This document shows positions 9,433 to 22,316 of a stretch of DNA of 64,000 bases, in pieces. This DNA is from Sinonovacula constricta (taxonomy: Eukaryota > Mollusca > Bivalvia > Cardiida > Solecurtidae). The notes under the pieces are model-generated. The model saw only the letters and a program-made list of their open reading frames with translations, was not told the origin of the DNA and made no database searches. Numbering within the stretch: the first letter of the stretch is position 1; each line of letters begins with the position of its first letter. The stretch covers positions 17,008,362-17,072,361 of the forward strand of contig CM017564.1 of NCBI GenBank assembly GCA_007844125.1. The letters run 5' to 3'. A program made the translations under genes and the position numbers.

Positions 9433-12400
9433 ATGTCGCATGACATAGATACGTGGTTGGATGAATATGACAGTGATAGTGAAGAAGTACGGCAGGAATT
9501 AAATATTTTAAAAAGGAAGTTATTATTAATGAGGACAACAAAGAGAACAAAGTGCCAAAAATGGAACACATGTGTCATATTTGTTCAAAACAATATAAAA
9601 AGAAAAGTGACTTAAATAGACATATTTTGACACATAACAGCTTCTTTACATGTGATCAATGTGGAGGACACTTTAGAAGAAAAGATAGTCTTTTAAGATA
9701 TAAGAAAAGAAAACAATGTAAAAAAACAGCAAGGAACTCACCAACATCGCAATCATCTTCTATGCATACTGTTGTGGATCAAACACAGGACTCATCTACA
9801 CCGTTAGTTGAGGATCATCCATATGCCAGAATACCAACACAATCACCTACACCGTCAGTCGTGAATAAGATGCAGAACCCACCTACACCACGAGTAATGG
9901 AACATGATTATGCATAAATGATAGCATTCAAGATTTTACAATTCAACCTTACAAGCATGAACAATATGATATGTTAACATTTTTTGCTATTGTGAAACAA
10001 AGTCTCTTTCATCTTCTAAGAAAACGTTTACAAAATGGAGCTATGAAGTGGTATTTGTCAGTACAAGTACATCTTGTTAAAGAAACTCCAAATCAGCAGT
10101 CATCTCCTCATTTTAGATCTCAAACTTATATCACTTTAAATTTAGATACATTTGATACAGAAGACTTTGAAGCAGCATTCCAGAAAATGTTTGAAAGTTT
10201 TGAAAAATACATAAGGGAGAGCTCTGGGTGGGTACTGAAAAATGTTATTCATTTAAAATTCCATACAGTAAGATATAAACCAATAATTGGATCTAGCTTT
10301 GTGGAATTACCAAAAGCTTTTAGACATTCACAATCTTTATTAAATATCAGAAACGTTGATCAAAAATGTTTCTTATGGGGCTGTTTAGCATCTATACATT
10401 CCATGGATTCTCCTCTGGTAAGTGATTATAATGTTTTTTGAATCAGAATTGAATGTTGATGGTTTTAATCTTTCCCATGTCAATCAATCAAACTTCTAAA
10501 TTTGAAAAACAAAACCCATCTATATCCGTCAATGTGTTTACTTTTGATGACAATGATGTGCTTCCAATGCGTATATCAAAGTGTCAAAATAGAACTCATC
10601 AAGTAGATCTCCTTTCGCTACAATCAGAACAGAATTCACACTGTGTTCTTATTCAAAATATAAATCGTTTTTTAAGTTCACAACGAAAGGGAAACAGACT
10701 GCATTGTTTCTGCCGCTACTGTCTTCATGGTTTTACTAATGAACCTTTGTTAGATGAACATATGCCGTATTGTCAAGTTTGTGGTGAACAGACAATACAA
10801 TTACCATCGGAAGAGGACATGATTTTAGAATTTAAATCCTTTGAAAAAAACTTACTTGTTCCTTATGTAATATATGCAGATTTTGAAACATTAAACAAGC
10901 CTATCCATAATCCATTTCAAACAGCTTCAACAATAAAAAAACACAATTCTTGATCATCTTTTAAGAGAATCACATGATATAGGAGAACGTTTAAAAACAT
11001 TAAACCATTAAAATTGAGTGAGCAGGAAGAAATAAAGTTTCAGTCTTCAAAAAGCTGTTGTCTCTGTCAAAAAGACTTCAAAGGAAATGATACCAAAGTA
11101 AGACATCATGATCACACATCAGGGGTTTACATAAATGCATGCCATACGAATTGTAATTTACAAGCAAAACAGGTCAATTTTATCCCTGTCATATTTCACA
11201 ACCAAAAAAAAATTGACGCACATCTTTTATGTCAAGGTATTGGTTTGTTTAAAAAGGAAAGAGTTAAATGCATTCCACAAACCATGGAGATGTATATCAG
11301 TCTTAGCATAGGTCAATTGAGATTCATTGTTTCATTCGCTTTCCTACCATCTTCCGTAAGTGATCTTGTTGAAAACTTAGCTCAAAAGGGCTAATCAGCA
11401 TTTAAATATTTCCATAGTGAAATAACAAACAATGGCAACCTTTTATTGAGAAAAGGTGTCTATCCATATGAATATATCTCAGCATGGAATAAATTTGATG
11501 AGACTCAACTTGCTTCAATAGATGAGTTTTACTCGTCTCTTACAGAAGGTACAATTTCTCAACAAGATTATAATCATGCTAAAAATGTTTTTAAAACCTG
11601 TCAATGTAAAACATTAGGAGATTATCACGATCTTTATCTCAAAACTGATGTATTGTTATTGACAGATGTGTTTGAAAACTTTCGTGATATGTCAAAATCA
11701 TGTTATGATCTTGACCCCTGTCACTTTTACACATCTCCTGGACTAAGTTGGCAGGCTATGCTAAAATAACGGGGGTTAAATTAGAACTCTTGACGGATAT
11801 AGATCATGTTTTGTTCATTGAAAAGGCAATTCGTGGAAGCCAAATTTTAAACAGACATAAGAAAGCAAACAATCCTTATCTAGCGGATTTTGACCCAAAT
11901 CAACCCTCAACCTATCTCGTCTATGATGTTAATAACTTATATGGTTATAGCATGTCCCAACATTTTCCAACAAAAGATTTTAACTTTCTCAGTCCTGAAG
12001 AAATCGAGTGTTTTGATCTATCATCAATACCAGAGGATGGACCAAATGGATATATTTTAGAAGTTGATTTAGAATATCCAAAACATTTACATGACACTCA
12101 TAATGATTTTCCATTGGCACCTGAACGTAAATGTGTACCAAACGAAAAATTATCACCTTATGCACAAAGAGTGTGGAAGAAATTAAATAACAAGACAGAT
12201 CATGACAGTTTAACACCCAGAGCTAAAGTTGAAAAGCTACTCACCACCCTTGAAACAAAGGAAAAGTATGTACTCCATTATCGTAATCTCCAACTTTACA
12301 TGGACTTGGGTAGGAAGCTGAAAAAGATTCATAGAATATTAGAATTCCAACAAGAACCTTTTATGAAACCCTATGTAGAATTAAACACCAAAATGAGACA

Positions 12401-13441
12401 AGCACAGTCAACCTTCGAGAAAAACTTCTACAAATTGATGAACAACTCTGTCTTTGGTAAGTTTATGAGTTAAACTTAAAATATTTAAAGACGTATGTCT
12501 TAGTAAAAGCATGGTAAATATCATTTTATTATGTATATTTTAAAATTCTAATTATAAATCAAAAGCGTTAACATTTAATGTAATTTTTATAAAATACAAT
12601 TTTAGTGGGTAATGAAACAGTGTTATTATTCGCATGTTAAAATGTTTCAATTTTAATTATGTTTATATACAATTTTCAATCTTTTCTTTTTTAGATAGGA
12701 AATATATATAAGATAACATACTTACTTCTAATCAATCTTCTATTTTCAGGAAAAACGATGGAAAATCTACGCAAGCATCGCTCTGTGGAACTTGTCCATA
12801 CAGAACAACGACTTCGGAAGTTGGCTGCAAAATCTACTTACAAACTCCATCGTATATTATCGGAAGATCTGGTTGGTGTCGAATTAAAGTCAAGCTCAAC
12901 AAACCCATATATGTGGGTATGACAATTCTAGATTTATCAAAACATACAATGTATGACTTTAACTACAATCATTTAAAATCGGTATATGGTAGGAGAGTGC
13001 AACTACAAATGACAGACACGGATTCTTTTCTATTTTGTTGTGAAACCGAAGATATATTTCAAGACATGTACACCTATTCACATTTGTTTGACACTTCTGA
13101 TTTTCCATGAAAAGTGAGACAAACGAGAAATGTATATCTGAATATTGCGGATTAAGATCCAAAATGTATGCATTCCGTTGTGAAAATAAAGATGATAAAC
13201 GAGCTAAAGGAATTGCTAAAGTGGTTGTAAAAATGACTTAAGTTTACAAGATTATGAAAATGTTTTATTCAATGAATCCTCGCTATCCTCGCAAATGAGC
13301 AGTCTACGATCATATAATCATCAAATCTTTTTTAGAAAAAATGAAAAGATAGGTTTATCGTGTTTTGATGACAAGAGATATTTAAGAAGTGATGGTATTT
13401 CGTCTTATGCTTATGGACATTATAAGATACAACATGATTAG
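9433..13441 (+). pseudogene. Polinton DNA polymerase B (PolB), several frameshifts, one intron
   Basis: Family B, protein-primed-type polymerase that would copy the element. In order: an acidic start, C2H2-type fingers near 9561-9720 (CHICSKQY, CDQCGGHF; the last His of finger two is Tyr), a PolB N-terminal region, exonuclease motif I (YADFETL near 10880), an HNH-like cluster RHHDHTSG near 11100, exonuclease III (YHDLYLKTDVLLL near 11623), polymerase motif A (YDVNNLYG near 11920), motif B ending SVFGK, motif C (TDTDS near 13015) and a C-terminal tail to 13441. Breaks: frameshifts near 9520, 9918, 10435, 10475, 10955, 11765, 12905, 13115 and 13240, and an in-frame TAA at 11392-11394. An intron lies at 12457-12749. 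Confidence 0.88.
12457..12749 (+). other. Spliceosomal intron inside PolB motif B
   Basis: The 293-base segment begins GTAAGT and ends TATTTTCAG after a pyrimidine-rich stretch. Without it, the frame runs from the motif B residues SVFG straight into KTMENLRKH with no change of phase; the split falls after the first base of the Gly codon. Base composition is far more AT-rich than the flanks. This fits a real intron better than an insertion, because both splice sites and the frame agree. Confidence 0.85.
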
Positions 13442-13491
13442 ATGGTTGACTTTTTTTATTTTGTTTTGTTAAAACAAAAACATTTCACTGT

Positions 13492-14575
13492 ATTGTTGAC
13501 CTTAAAACTGCTGAAACTGCCATCAAGACACCTGATCTCACACTTGGTTTCGACGCCACCACCCAAGAGCATACACATATTAACAGTATCCACCTGACCA
13601 CCAAAGAAAGCTGTAAGGTTGTGGCTATAGATGAGCTTCCTGGTGGGACAGCTGATGATTACTCCCAACATGTATGTGAATCTGTTAACAACCTAGCAGA
13701 AACCTATTCTGATTTTCACAATGAAGACTACAGTTACTGCCGTTCCAAAATCATTGGAAATATATCCAACACAATTACTGACCGTGTCTCCGTTAACCAT
13801 GCTACTATTACAAAAATCAGTGAAAAGTGGGGAAAGTCATTTAATGAGTTAAATTGTCATCTTCATCCTCTAGATACTGTAGCCAGCTCATGCCGTTCTG
13901 CCCTTAAATCATTGGAAACCGTTAAAGAAGAAATGTATGGCAAGGACTGCATTGCAGGAAATGTTGTACTTCAAGTGAATAAGTTCAGGTATAAGGCAGG
14001 CAAAGGGGACCCAAAGGGATTTGTAACTTTTCTGAATGACAAAAAACTGCCAAAAGGGATTCTGCCAAGATATCGTGGCAATAGGTTCCATATCCTTTTC
14101 CACATCTGTGGAAAATATCATGAGCTGCATGATCTTTTTTAAGAGTTTTTCACTCACGGTACTGCGTCTTGTGGTGGACTCCAATCAAACATCCGCAAAG
14201 ATTTCCAAAATGACACAGCAAAGTTGCAGTTTCAGTGCCTTGGCCTAATTGGTAAGCTCCTAACAGGACCATGGATGCAAACATTCTATACTGGTGGTTC
14301 TGCAGAAGTATCCTACATTGGGGGAATCCAAGTTGTAAAGAATGTCTTGGCTGAGGTGAAGAGTTAAGGAGGTACCCTTGGATGTGTTTACCCGAAGCAA
14401 TGACTTTTTCAATAGACAACTGAGTAAGGATGATGCCACACTGAAGAGCCTCAAGATAACACCAGCTAATACAGTCCTGTTTAGCGAAATGATGGTGGCC
14501 TGCTTGAATAGTGTGATAACAGTAATCGAGCGTCAGTATCATCGATACTTTGGTAGGTATAGGAATGACTTTTGA
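13492..14575 (+). pseudogene. Transposase-like protein A (unnamed family), broken
   Basis: Open frame from about 13492 with LGFDATTQE near its start and ELPGGTADDYSQH, TDRVSVNHATI and LNCHLHPLDT further on. Similar sequences recur across mollusc and fish genomes as uncharacterised transposon proteins; an RNase H-like catalytic fold is inferred from spaced acidic residues (FDATT, TDR). Lesions are in-frame TAA codons at 14140-14142 and 14365-14367 and a frameshift before the final segment FTRSNDFF. A possible splice donor (TTTG|GTAGGT) lies at 14553; the matching C-terminal half may be the same-strand block at 21002-21590. It starts 50 bases after the PolB end. Confidence 0.6.
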
Positions 14576-15531
14576 AAAAAAAAATTTCAATGATCTAATA
14601 GCATTTGTTTGTAGCTATGGATGTAAGAAACTCAATAAAAAAAAATTCATCAAATTCTATCAATAATTGGCAAAGTTATGGTCACTTCTGTACTGTCATA
14701 TAAGCAAGCCATTTTCAAAGTTTTTTTAAAAAAGTAGGAAAATTTGGTTCCCAACATTTAAATTGATACAGTTGTATGAGGAAAGTCTGTTTTGTGTTGG
14801 AATGTATGCATATTAATAAATTCAGTTGAAAGAAAACATTTTTTGTGAGAAAAACATGTATTTTTAAGAAAAATATGTGAAACAAATATCAATATCATTC
14901 ACAAAATACCCCAAAATATGACCGAAAAAACAATCAGAAACATAAATTTCAATTTTTTTTAATTCAAATTTGCTATTTTTTTAGTATGTTTATGAAAACA
15001 CAAAATATAAACCATGTTTTATTCCTATTAATAAAATTTTAATAACTTATATTATTATCTGTAATAGTTTAAAGACTAGACTCTAGAGTCTATAAAATAT
15101 CCCGATATAAATCCAGGCTCTGGTCAACAAAGTATCTGCTACTTTAGTGAAGTTTTGTCAACAATATAAACTGATTAACTGTTCTAAAACTAAACAAGGG
15201 GAAAGTTTATTTTAACAATGATTTCAAAACTCAACACTAAGTTTACTGTCTACTGGTTTACTTAATAAAAGATCCAAACTACCAAGATTCAATACTTATG
15301 AGCACAAGTTTATTGGTTATTAGGAACTCTTGATATTTATCATAATTTCAGCTGGTATTTCGATACAGGTCATTTTTTACTGGTTTACATTATCCAACAA
15401 TCTAATCTGATTAAATTGTTACAAAAATCAGACACAAACAATTTCAGAAGTAATTTTTTTTGTAAATTTCCTCGGCACTGACTTTATTAAAAGACAACCT
15501 ATACTGGTTTGCAGAGTTGTGAAGGAAATGT
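14576..15531. other. AT-rich DNA without recognised gene
   Basis: No open frame, RNA or clear repeat recognised. Long A and T runs dominate. It lies between two members of the same transposase-like family on opposite strands and may be intron of the first. Confidence 0.6.
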
Positions 15532-18500
15532 CTAAATTTTCTTGTCGACTTGTTTCCTTGCCTCTTCTTCCTTGGGACCTTTCTGAACATCAATCCACTG
15601 AAATTTGTGAAAATCAGTTTAGTAATTTTAAATGTAACATTAATTATTTAAATGAATGTATTAACAAATAAAAGTAATATTTTACTGATCTTAAGCATAT
15701 ATTTTAAAACTTTGTTGCATTTTATTTAATGTTTAAAATAATGTCAATCTTAAACAGCATCATATTATTTAATATTTTATTTTTTAATATATTTGACAAT
15801 ATCAAAATCAGTTTATACAATATTTAATAACTAAAAAACAGATGCCAAATTAAATACACTAATACCTATTATTTCTAAATCTCCATTTGCATAGTCTTCC
15901 ATAAGTTTGTATGTGTACACATTTTCATCATTGTCATATATTATGTTATAGAAGTTTCTAAAACCAGGAACTGTCGATATAACATATCCTGTGTACCATG
16001 TTTTTATATTGTTCTCCAATAAGCAGTGTTTAACAGTTCTCCCTTGGAGTAATGGCACGTCAGGCTTACTCGAAGTGCTTGCTTCACTCTGCTCAATTTC
16101 AAAAGCATGAACAATCAAAGATTCTAAGTTTATTTTTAACTGTTCAATTGTCAACTTTTTCTTGTCCTTCGAAAACTTATAAACATTACTGTCACTGCTG
16201 GTTTGCTGTAAAATTTCTCGTCTAAATTTCAGCTGAATTTTTAAAGCTTTCTCCTTTTCACCTGCTGTTTTGATTTCATTAAGTTTTCTTTTTACAGTTT
16301 CTTTATTTTGCCAAAGTCCATAATATATTATTTCATCAGTTAATTTTTCTTTTTCTTTTTGGCTTCTTTTTCTTCCTTCCGCTGTTGTTTCATTTTCAGA
16401 CTATTCATTCGTTGATGAGCAATTTCTTTGGTTCTGTTCTGGAACTGCTTTCTTAAATGCTTTCCAAATTTATGAGCATCTTTCAACAAAGCTGCCTTTT
16501 CATCTTCTGATTTGGCTTCAATCCATGCACATGTTTTGTTGTTTGTGAACATAATGAAAGCTTCATTACACATTTCACGTGCATTTGGTCTGTGCCTCAT
16601 TAATGAGTCTGTTAATCCAAACACCCTCTCTGGAAATTTATTGTGTCTTGCTGCTGATTGAGATTCTGCTTTCAGTTTATCTGATGACAAACTATACTTC
16701 CCTTCTGGCAGATGATCCTTCACACTTCTTTTCAGGTAGCTGTGCCAGGCAGTAAAGATTAGAATAATGGGACTGTGAACAATAGGGTCCAGCTTTTCAT
16801 CAGATTTAATAAGTTTTTCATAGATATGATCTTTCTTCACTAACTCTGGAAAAGGAGTACTAATCCCTGTCATGAAGTCTGTTGGATCCTTTGAAGCTTC
16901 TTCGAGAAAACACATCAAATTCATGTAGTTGTCATTCATATCCAGAATATTTCCCTTGCTTTCAATAAGTCTCCAAAATGGAGCTGTTACTAATTTGCTA
17001 CACAATCAAAGAGATTTACAGCCTGCTATATTTTTCTCTTCTTTAACATCTGATAAGACACCCTGTAATAGCAAATTTGATGCACCATGAATGTTTTCCA
17101 GGAAGTTTTCTATATCTTCTTGCAAATAAAACAGAACCTCTGCATCATGAAACAAGATGTTAAAACGATTTCCAAGGTACTTCTCTAATTTTTCTTTTTT
17201 ATTCACTTCATCAAGATAGTTTTTGAATGCTCTGTAGCAACCACTCTTCTCATCTGCACCCCTAGCCAAAGCTTAAGCTGTTGTTCTTACAGTCCGTGCA
17301 ACTGCAGATTCAGTAGTCTTTGCAAAACGCTTTGTCTGTGGGTTAGCAGCAGCACCAAATGGGTTTTCGTAGTTGGCTTGTTCATATTTCAGAAGAACTT
17401 TCTCAGTTGTCTCTGCAAACCCAACCAATAAGTGTAAACCACAGAAAAAATTATTCATTCGAGACATTGCATCTTTTGCACTATTGTCAAGATCTCTCCA
17501 ATTATCAACCACATCTGGCAGAATTTGATTTCTGTAATCCTGAAGTAATTCATTAAAAGCCACCTCAGTTGCAGCTCTGTCACTCATTGTATTTTTCACT
17601 TTGGATAGTAATGTGTGACCAGAATGTGTTTCAGTGTCTTCTGGACTTATCTTCTTCGAGGCTTCATCTATGTCATCAAGTATTTGTTTAAAGACATCAA
17701 GATTCATCTGAGATGACTTATTACTTAGTTCTCTCAAACCTAATACCCAGAAGTTTCCCTCTTTATCTGAGGCATGGTATCCACTTATTTTTTTTCCTAA
17801 CTTGGTGGTTTCATCTGTATACAAGGTAGTGTCCTCCTTTTCCACAAACTCTTCTGATATATGTTTTAATGACAATGCCAACATCCTGTCATTGATATTC
17901 CTAATTGTTTTTTTTCATCTGGCAGTTGAGATATTTCTTTTCCATGTAGCTTAAACACTGCCTTGAGAACATTGCCAACATTATTAATTCCTACTTTTGC
18001 ACTCAAAAGTTTCATTATACACAATTCTGCCTCATTAGTTAGATGTCCTTTATCATTGTATAATGAAAATTCATTAGCATCATTCAGTAACAGTTCACAA
18101 TAGTCAATACTTTCAAGCAATTCTTTGTTTTCACTTTTCAACTTGTTTATAAAGTCTGTTAAGTTCTGTTTTTCCTTGTCAGTTTCAGCCACTTTACCTT
18201 CAGCTTCATTAAGTTTCTCTTTGATGAGTGCACTTTTTGTTTGTTCCAACAGCAATTTTTTTATCATTTGACTGTACTTGATCTTTATAGCTTTTCATTG
18301 CCAATTTATGAGTCCGATTAATTGAATGCAATGCTAAAATTGATTTGCTCTGTGCTTCATGTATTTTTTTTGATTTCTTGACTTCAGATTCAAGTTTTGT
18401 ATTTTCGTGTGAAAGTTTTCTGACTTTTTCTTTCAAACCTTCAGTGCTGGTATCTTGTCGTTTTAGTTTCCTCTTAAGTGTTTTTTTCTCTAATTTAATT

Positions 18501-18902
18501 TCTTTATTTTCCTTTTTCAATTCCAAAAGTCTAGATTCTAAATCATGCTCATAGGAAGTGGAAGAAGATGCAACTGGAAGTACTGATCTGACTTCTCGTT
18601 GTGCTTCACTGCCTTGAATATTTGGGACCGGGAACTTGAATGGTTCTGCAAGAAATTCTTCTCTTTTTTTCCCTCTAAGCTTGCTGGCTTTAATTCTGTT
18701 CCGCTCCAATTTACTCCGCAAGGAATCTTTACTGATATTTCCACATGCACCTTTGGTTTGTAGAAAATGTAGAAGATCTTTAAAAGATAGGTTGTTATTG
18801 CTGAAAACTGTGTTAAAACATTCTGTAACAAATGAATTGGTAAACCTTCCTCTACTTGAAGTCAACAAACTTTCAAAAATACCTGACTTGTCAACACCAG
18901 AC
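15532..18902 (-). pseudogene. Transposase-like protein B (coiled coil, RNase H-like core, Tudor-like tail), broken
   Basis: Read on the - strand from a TTTTTTAG acceptor at 18903: a Ser/Lys-rich start, a long charged coiled coil (about 18550-18000), a core with LYTDETTKLG near 17818, NTMSDRA near 17580 and NNFFCGLHLLVGF near 17440, a Lys/Glu-rich helix ending KKKKK, a helix EIIYYGLWQN near 16320, and a chromo/Tudor-like segment WYTGYV near 16000. A last exon at 15532-15597 is plausible (acceptor CAG at 15598-15600, donor after 15858). Lesions: frameshifts near 18240, 17880 and 16345, and stops at 17273-17275 (TAA) and 17006-17008 (TGA). The core layout matches protein A though sequences differ. 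Identity beyond transposase-like is not known. Confidence 0.6.
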
Positions 18903-20989
18903 CTAAAAAAGATATTGTCTTCAACAGTAAATTTTATATCTTACCTTGATATTGTGATTTTTGAACTCATTTTGAGACTGCATGGTGAACATAACAAACT
19001 ACATAACTACATAACAGTAACTTGTAAACAATTAAACATGCTTCCACTTCAAATCAGGACATGAAAATGCTCTATGAATAGGTAGATACTCTGTAAACTT
19101 TGTGGAGTGAAACTCTTCGATCAAACGGTCTGGTACAGAATAGTTAGTCATAGTGTTGAAACAACTCCCTGACTGGAACAGGACAAAACGGCAGTAGCTT
19201 TCCTTCAACAGAGCTAACAAGAGTTCTGGTTTTCTTGCGATAGATCAAGTATGAATTTATAAATTGTCTGCATCTTCAATTGTCATCCATTCATATGAAG
19301 TGTTTGAAGACATCTGTGTTCCCCAACCTTAAATCAGGCAAATGTCCACATGGCTGCTAGTATCCAACAGATCCCTTGCAGGTGGATATTCTGTGATGAT
19401 CTAGTTACATCTGTAGTAGTATCGAAAAGATCCACTGATTCTGATGGCACTACCCGAATCCTGAGGTTCCATGTTCAACAACAAGTAACAAAAAACTCAA
19501 ATGAAACAAAAACAGGGAACATGCAAACAGTTCACACTACAGTCTCAAAAGTTTACGACTCTAATGCTGACAATGAATTGTCATAAATTTCAGTATTGAC
19601 CATATTGGAGTGTCACAGTACAACCAGTTGTCATATCAGACTCAAGACTGAACTTAAAATTCTTGTCATTTACTACTAATCATAATATTATGACATACTG
19701 ATGTTCAATAAAAACTGGAACAACAGTTTCAAACACTATTACATTTATTTGGTGTTTTATCAGATTTTTCAAAAGTACAAATGGCATAAACCTAAAACTT
19801 TAAAAGGCTAAATGTTTCAAAACATTCAATAATGCATGTCTAATGTTCCAATCAAAATAAATATGGATGTACTTAAATTAATTGAGAATTATAACATCCC
19901 CATTGAATAGCAAGCCTTTATTACTAGTTATGGGTTTAACTAGTAATCCCAATAGTAGTGAAAAGTCGTGGGTGTGACTCCTAATCCCGATGTTACTTTA
20001 TGAAACTTATTATCTTATAAGACTTATATAATATATAATCTATAACTAGTATTATTAATATTATAGATGGTTTTGTTTATTGTACTTACATTTTGCCAGG
20101 TATCTTGAAACTATCTGCATAAAACTGTTCACCAAATCAAATGCTTCCAATTTCTGGATAAACTTAGAGCTGCCACTAGTGCCAGTTCCCCAACAGAATG
20201 ACAAAACTGAAAGTGAAACAAACAAAATTCCACAAATTGGGGGTTGTCGAGATCATGTTTTGTAAGTTTAAAATTAATCAAACAGGTCAATGAATTAAGA
20301 TATTTTGTTAAAACAAAAACATTCTTCATATTTAATGCAACCATTTATTGATTAACACAACAGATTTATAATCTAAACAAGATAAGTTCGTGTTTTATTT
20401 TGGGATCAATTTTAAGGGGAAAAACCTACCTAGACACCGGGAAAAAAAATAATAATGTGTTTCTTTGCATAATATCATTTGTTTGCATCCTCAATATTCG
20501 TATAAGAGTTACATAAATCAGTTTAGAATTCACTTACAATGAATGTTTCCACCAGAAATTCTTCCAAATATGCAATTTGCGGCACATACGCAGATGTTAA
20601 TTTCAATGTTTGCACAATCACCAGTATTCCGGGTCAAAACTTATGGCTACACCGGCGGACAAAAACAAATATTACAGTGGGTTAGAAATTAATTAGCTTA
20701 CGGAATGGCGGTATCGAAAATAGTTGCAAATACAACTGATAATAGTTGAAAAGGGGTCTGTGCATAAGAATATGACCATTTTGGGTGAAAAACGGCATTA
20801 CATTAATTTTAATTTATTATAAAAAAAATTAACTTACATTTTTAATATAGTGCCTATTCTCCGTTCTCCCTCATTTTTTTTGGTCACCTCCACAAAACCT
20901 TTCCTAGACTGATTCAGTAATTTTTTTATTTAAATCAGACCGTTTTCATAGCGTAAAACAGCGTAATCCAGACACACTATTTCGGAACC
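18903..20989. other. Mostly non-coding; weak ORFs only
   Basis: The longest frames are 19350-19586 (+), starting MAASIQQIPC, and 19032-19220 (-). Neither has a recognised domain or compelling splice sites. A short palindromic stretch TTTTGTTAAAACAAAA near 20305 also occurs just after the Polinton PolB gene near 13460. The region may be intron and flank of the transposase-like genes on either side. Confidence 0.5.
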
Positions 20990-21001
20990 AGAAAATGCGC
21001 G

Positions 21002-21590
21002 GTGACAAGGGCAACAGGAAGAGTTAACTCCCCTGCCGGTCCTATCGCTAACTTTGGAATGAAAGTAACAGAGGATCTAGAGAAGAAGACCCGCTCCGCA
21101 AGATCACATAACATCGATGCGGAGGAGGTTATGGGTATGTTTGGAGCCTTACAAGAGAGAGCCAAGCATGCTAATTTAGATTTCCTTTCTGCCAGGGTGA
21201 GGTCTAAGAAAAATAATGTACTAGCCTATTTGGACAGGATGTACCAGGATGAAAGAGATCGCACTGTGAAATGGGCTGTAGGTCGTGCTAGAAGGAAAAG
21301 GCAGGTGTTTCGCAAAAAGCAAACCAATTTGAAAAAGGAGCTGTCCAGAAGGGTAGCTCTTAAGCAACAGAAGAAAGAGGAAAAAACCAGAAAAGACCTT
21401 GAGAAAAGATTAAAAACTGTTGATGTCGGGAAACCAGGACTGAATTTCCCGATTTATCTGATGATCTTCTTTCATCATTGAAAGCTATCTTGACGGGCAC
21501 TGTGGTAGGACATGACATTTTCCATACTTGGTATCCATGGGTCCTTGGGGCAGACTTGCTCTATGACGATTTGGTTTTGTGTTGAATGCA
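21002..21590 (+). pseudogene. C-terminal half of a transposase-like protein (family of protein A)
   Basis: Frame 21002-21481 contains SHNIDAEEVMGMFGALQ, SARVRSKKNN and a strongly basic helix with KKEEKTRKDLEKRL, then shifts frame near 21455 and continues with FHTWYPW and ADLLYDDLVL to a stop near 21585. The basic helix followed by a short hydrophobic/aromatic tail parallels the end of protein B. It would fit as the downstream exon of the gene at 13492-14575, which implies a 6.4 kb intron holding protein B on the other strand; this is inference. A gap inside the tail suggests a deletion. Confidence 0.5.
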
Positions 21591-21919
21591 TTTCATGGAC
21601 CCAAAAGTGAATTATTGTGTAAATTCCATTGGCTAACTTTGATTCAAGAACTCATTAACTTAGTTCATGTATAGTTTTGGAATAAATTTAATGGAATTAC
21701 CAGCGATATTGGTAGTTTTTCACGAGAATTGGTCTCATAATTACAATTAATATTAATTAATATTAATTAATGCTAATTAAATTATAAAGCACAATGTGCA
21801 AATTATTTTTTTAGGCCTATGAAGCTAATTCTGGCATCATTGGAAAGGTTTTTTAAGCACTTTCAAATGATGTCATTTTTTACTTGGTTAAGTGAATTTG
21901 ATTTCTTTTGCCACATACC

Positions 21920-22104
21920 TATATTGTACTGGTTTGTTGCTGGCTTGTTCTTTCTGTTAAACCATTTCGTCGCTAGGTAAACGTGCTATTTTATGAATAA
22001 AACTTATGTAGCGACACCGGTCGTAATAATATCCTCTGCCTCCTGCTTAGTACCATCATTCATCAACATTCTTATTACGATAAATATTTAATATGGAAGG
22101 TGGG
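21920..22104 (+). repeat. Dispersed repeat R, copy A, left part
   Basis: Starts TATATTGTACTGG-like and matches 52461-52636 over its length with small indels. It is interrupted at TGGG by the inverted-repeat element 22105-25179 and resumes at 25184. The continuous copy at 52461-53490 shows what the empty site looks like. Confidence 0.8.
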
Positions 22105-22316
22105 GCAAAACAAAAAATTAGGTCTGTTTCCGGTCGCCCGACCTATCCTCTAATATTGGTCCCGACCCTAAACTTTTTATTGGTTTAAACCTTTAAGGGA
22201 AGAGAGGAAACTCTGCTGCGCAAATTCGGTTGTTTTTATCCATTTCTTTCGTTTAGTTTTATCACTTTCCGTTCATTTCGAATCCGGCGATTTCATTGGC
22301 TGTTTAGTATTTCAAC

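Larger units (their letters stand above)
5866..13441 (+). mobile_element. Polinton/Maverick block 1, incomplete
   Basis: Same-strand genes in a virus-like compact order: lysine-rich remnant, major capsid protein, cysteine protease (overlapping the capsid stop by four bases), packaging ATPase, small basic protein, small ORF and protein-primed-type DNA polymerase B. This set defines Polintons, which are related to adintoviruses. No integrase and no terminal repeats were seen; the left side is cut by LINE copy 1. Capsid and protease are intact while ATPase and polymerase carry frameshifts and a stop, so the element is degraded. Confidence 0.88.

Noticed and set aside
13441..13500. TTTTGTTAAAACAAAA palindrome as Polinton terminal repeat
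   Set aside because: A similar stretch occurs at 20305 but no partner is visible at the left end, and low-complexity chance is likely.
19350..19586. 78-codon ORF starting MAASIQQIPC
   Set aside because: Good ATG context, but no domain, no supporting splice sites and no match to neighbouring repeated proteins that I can see.
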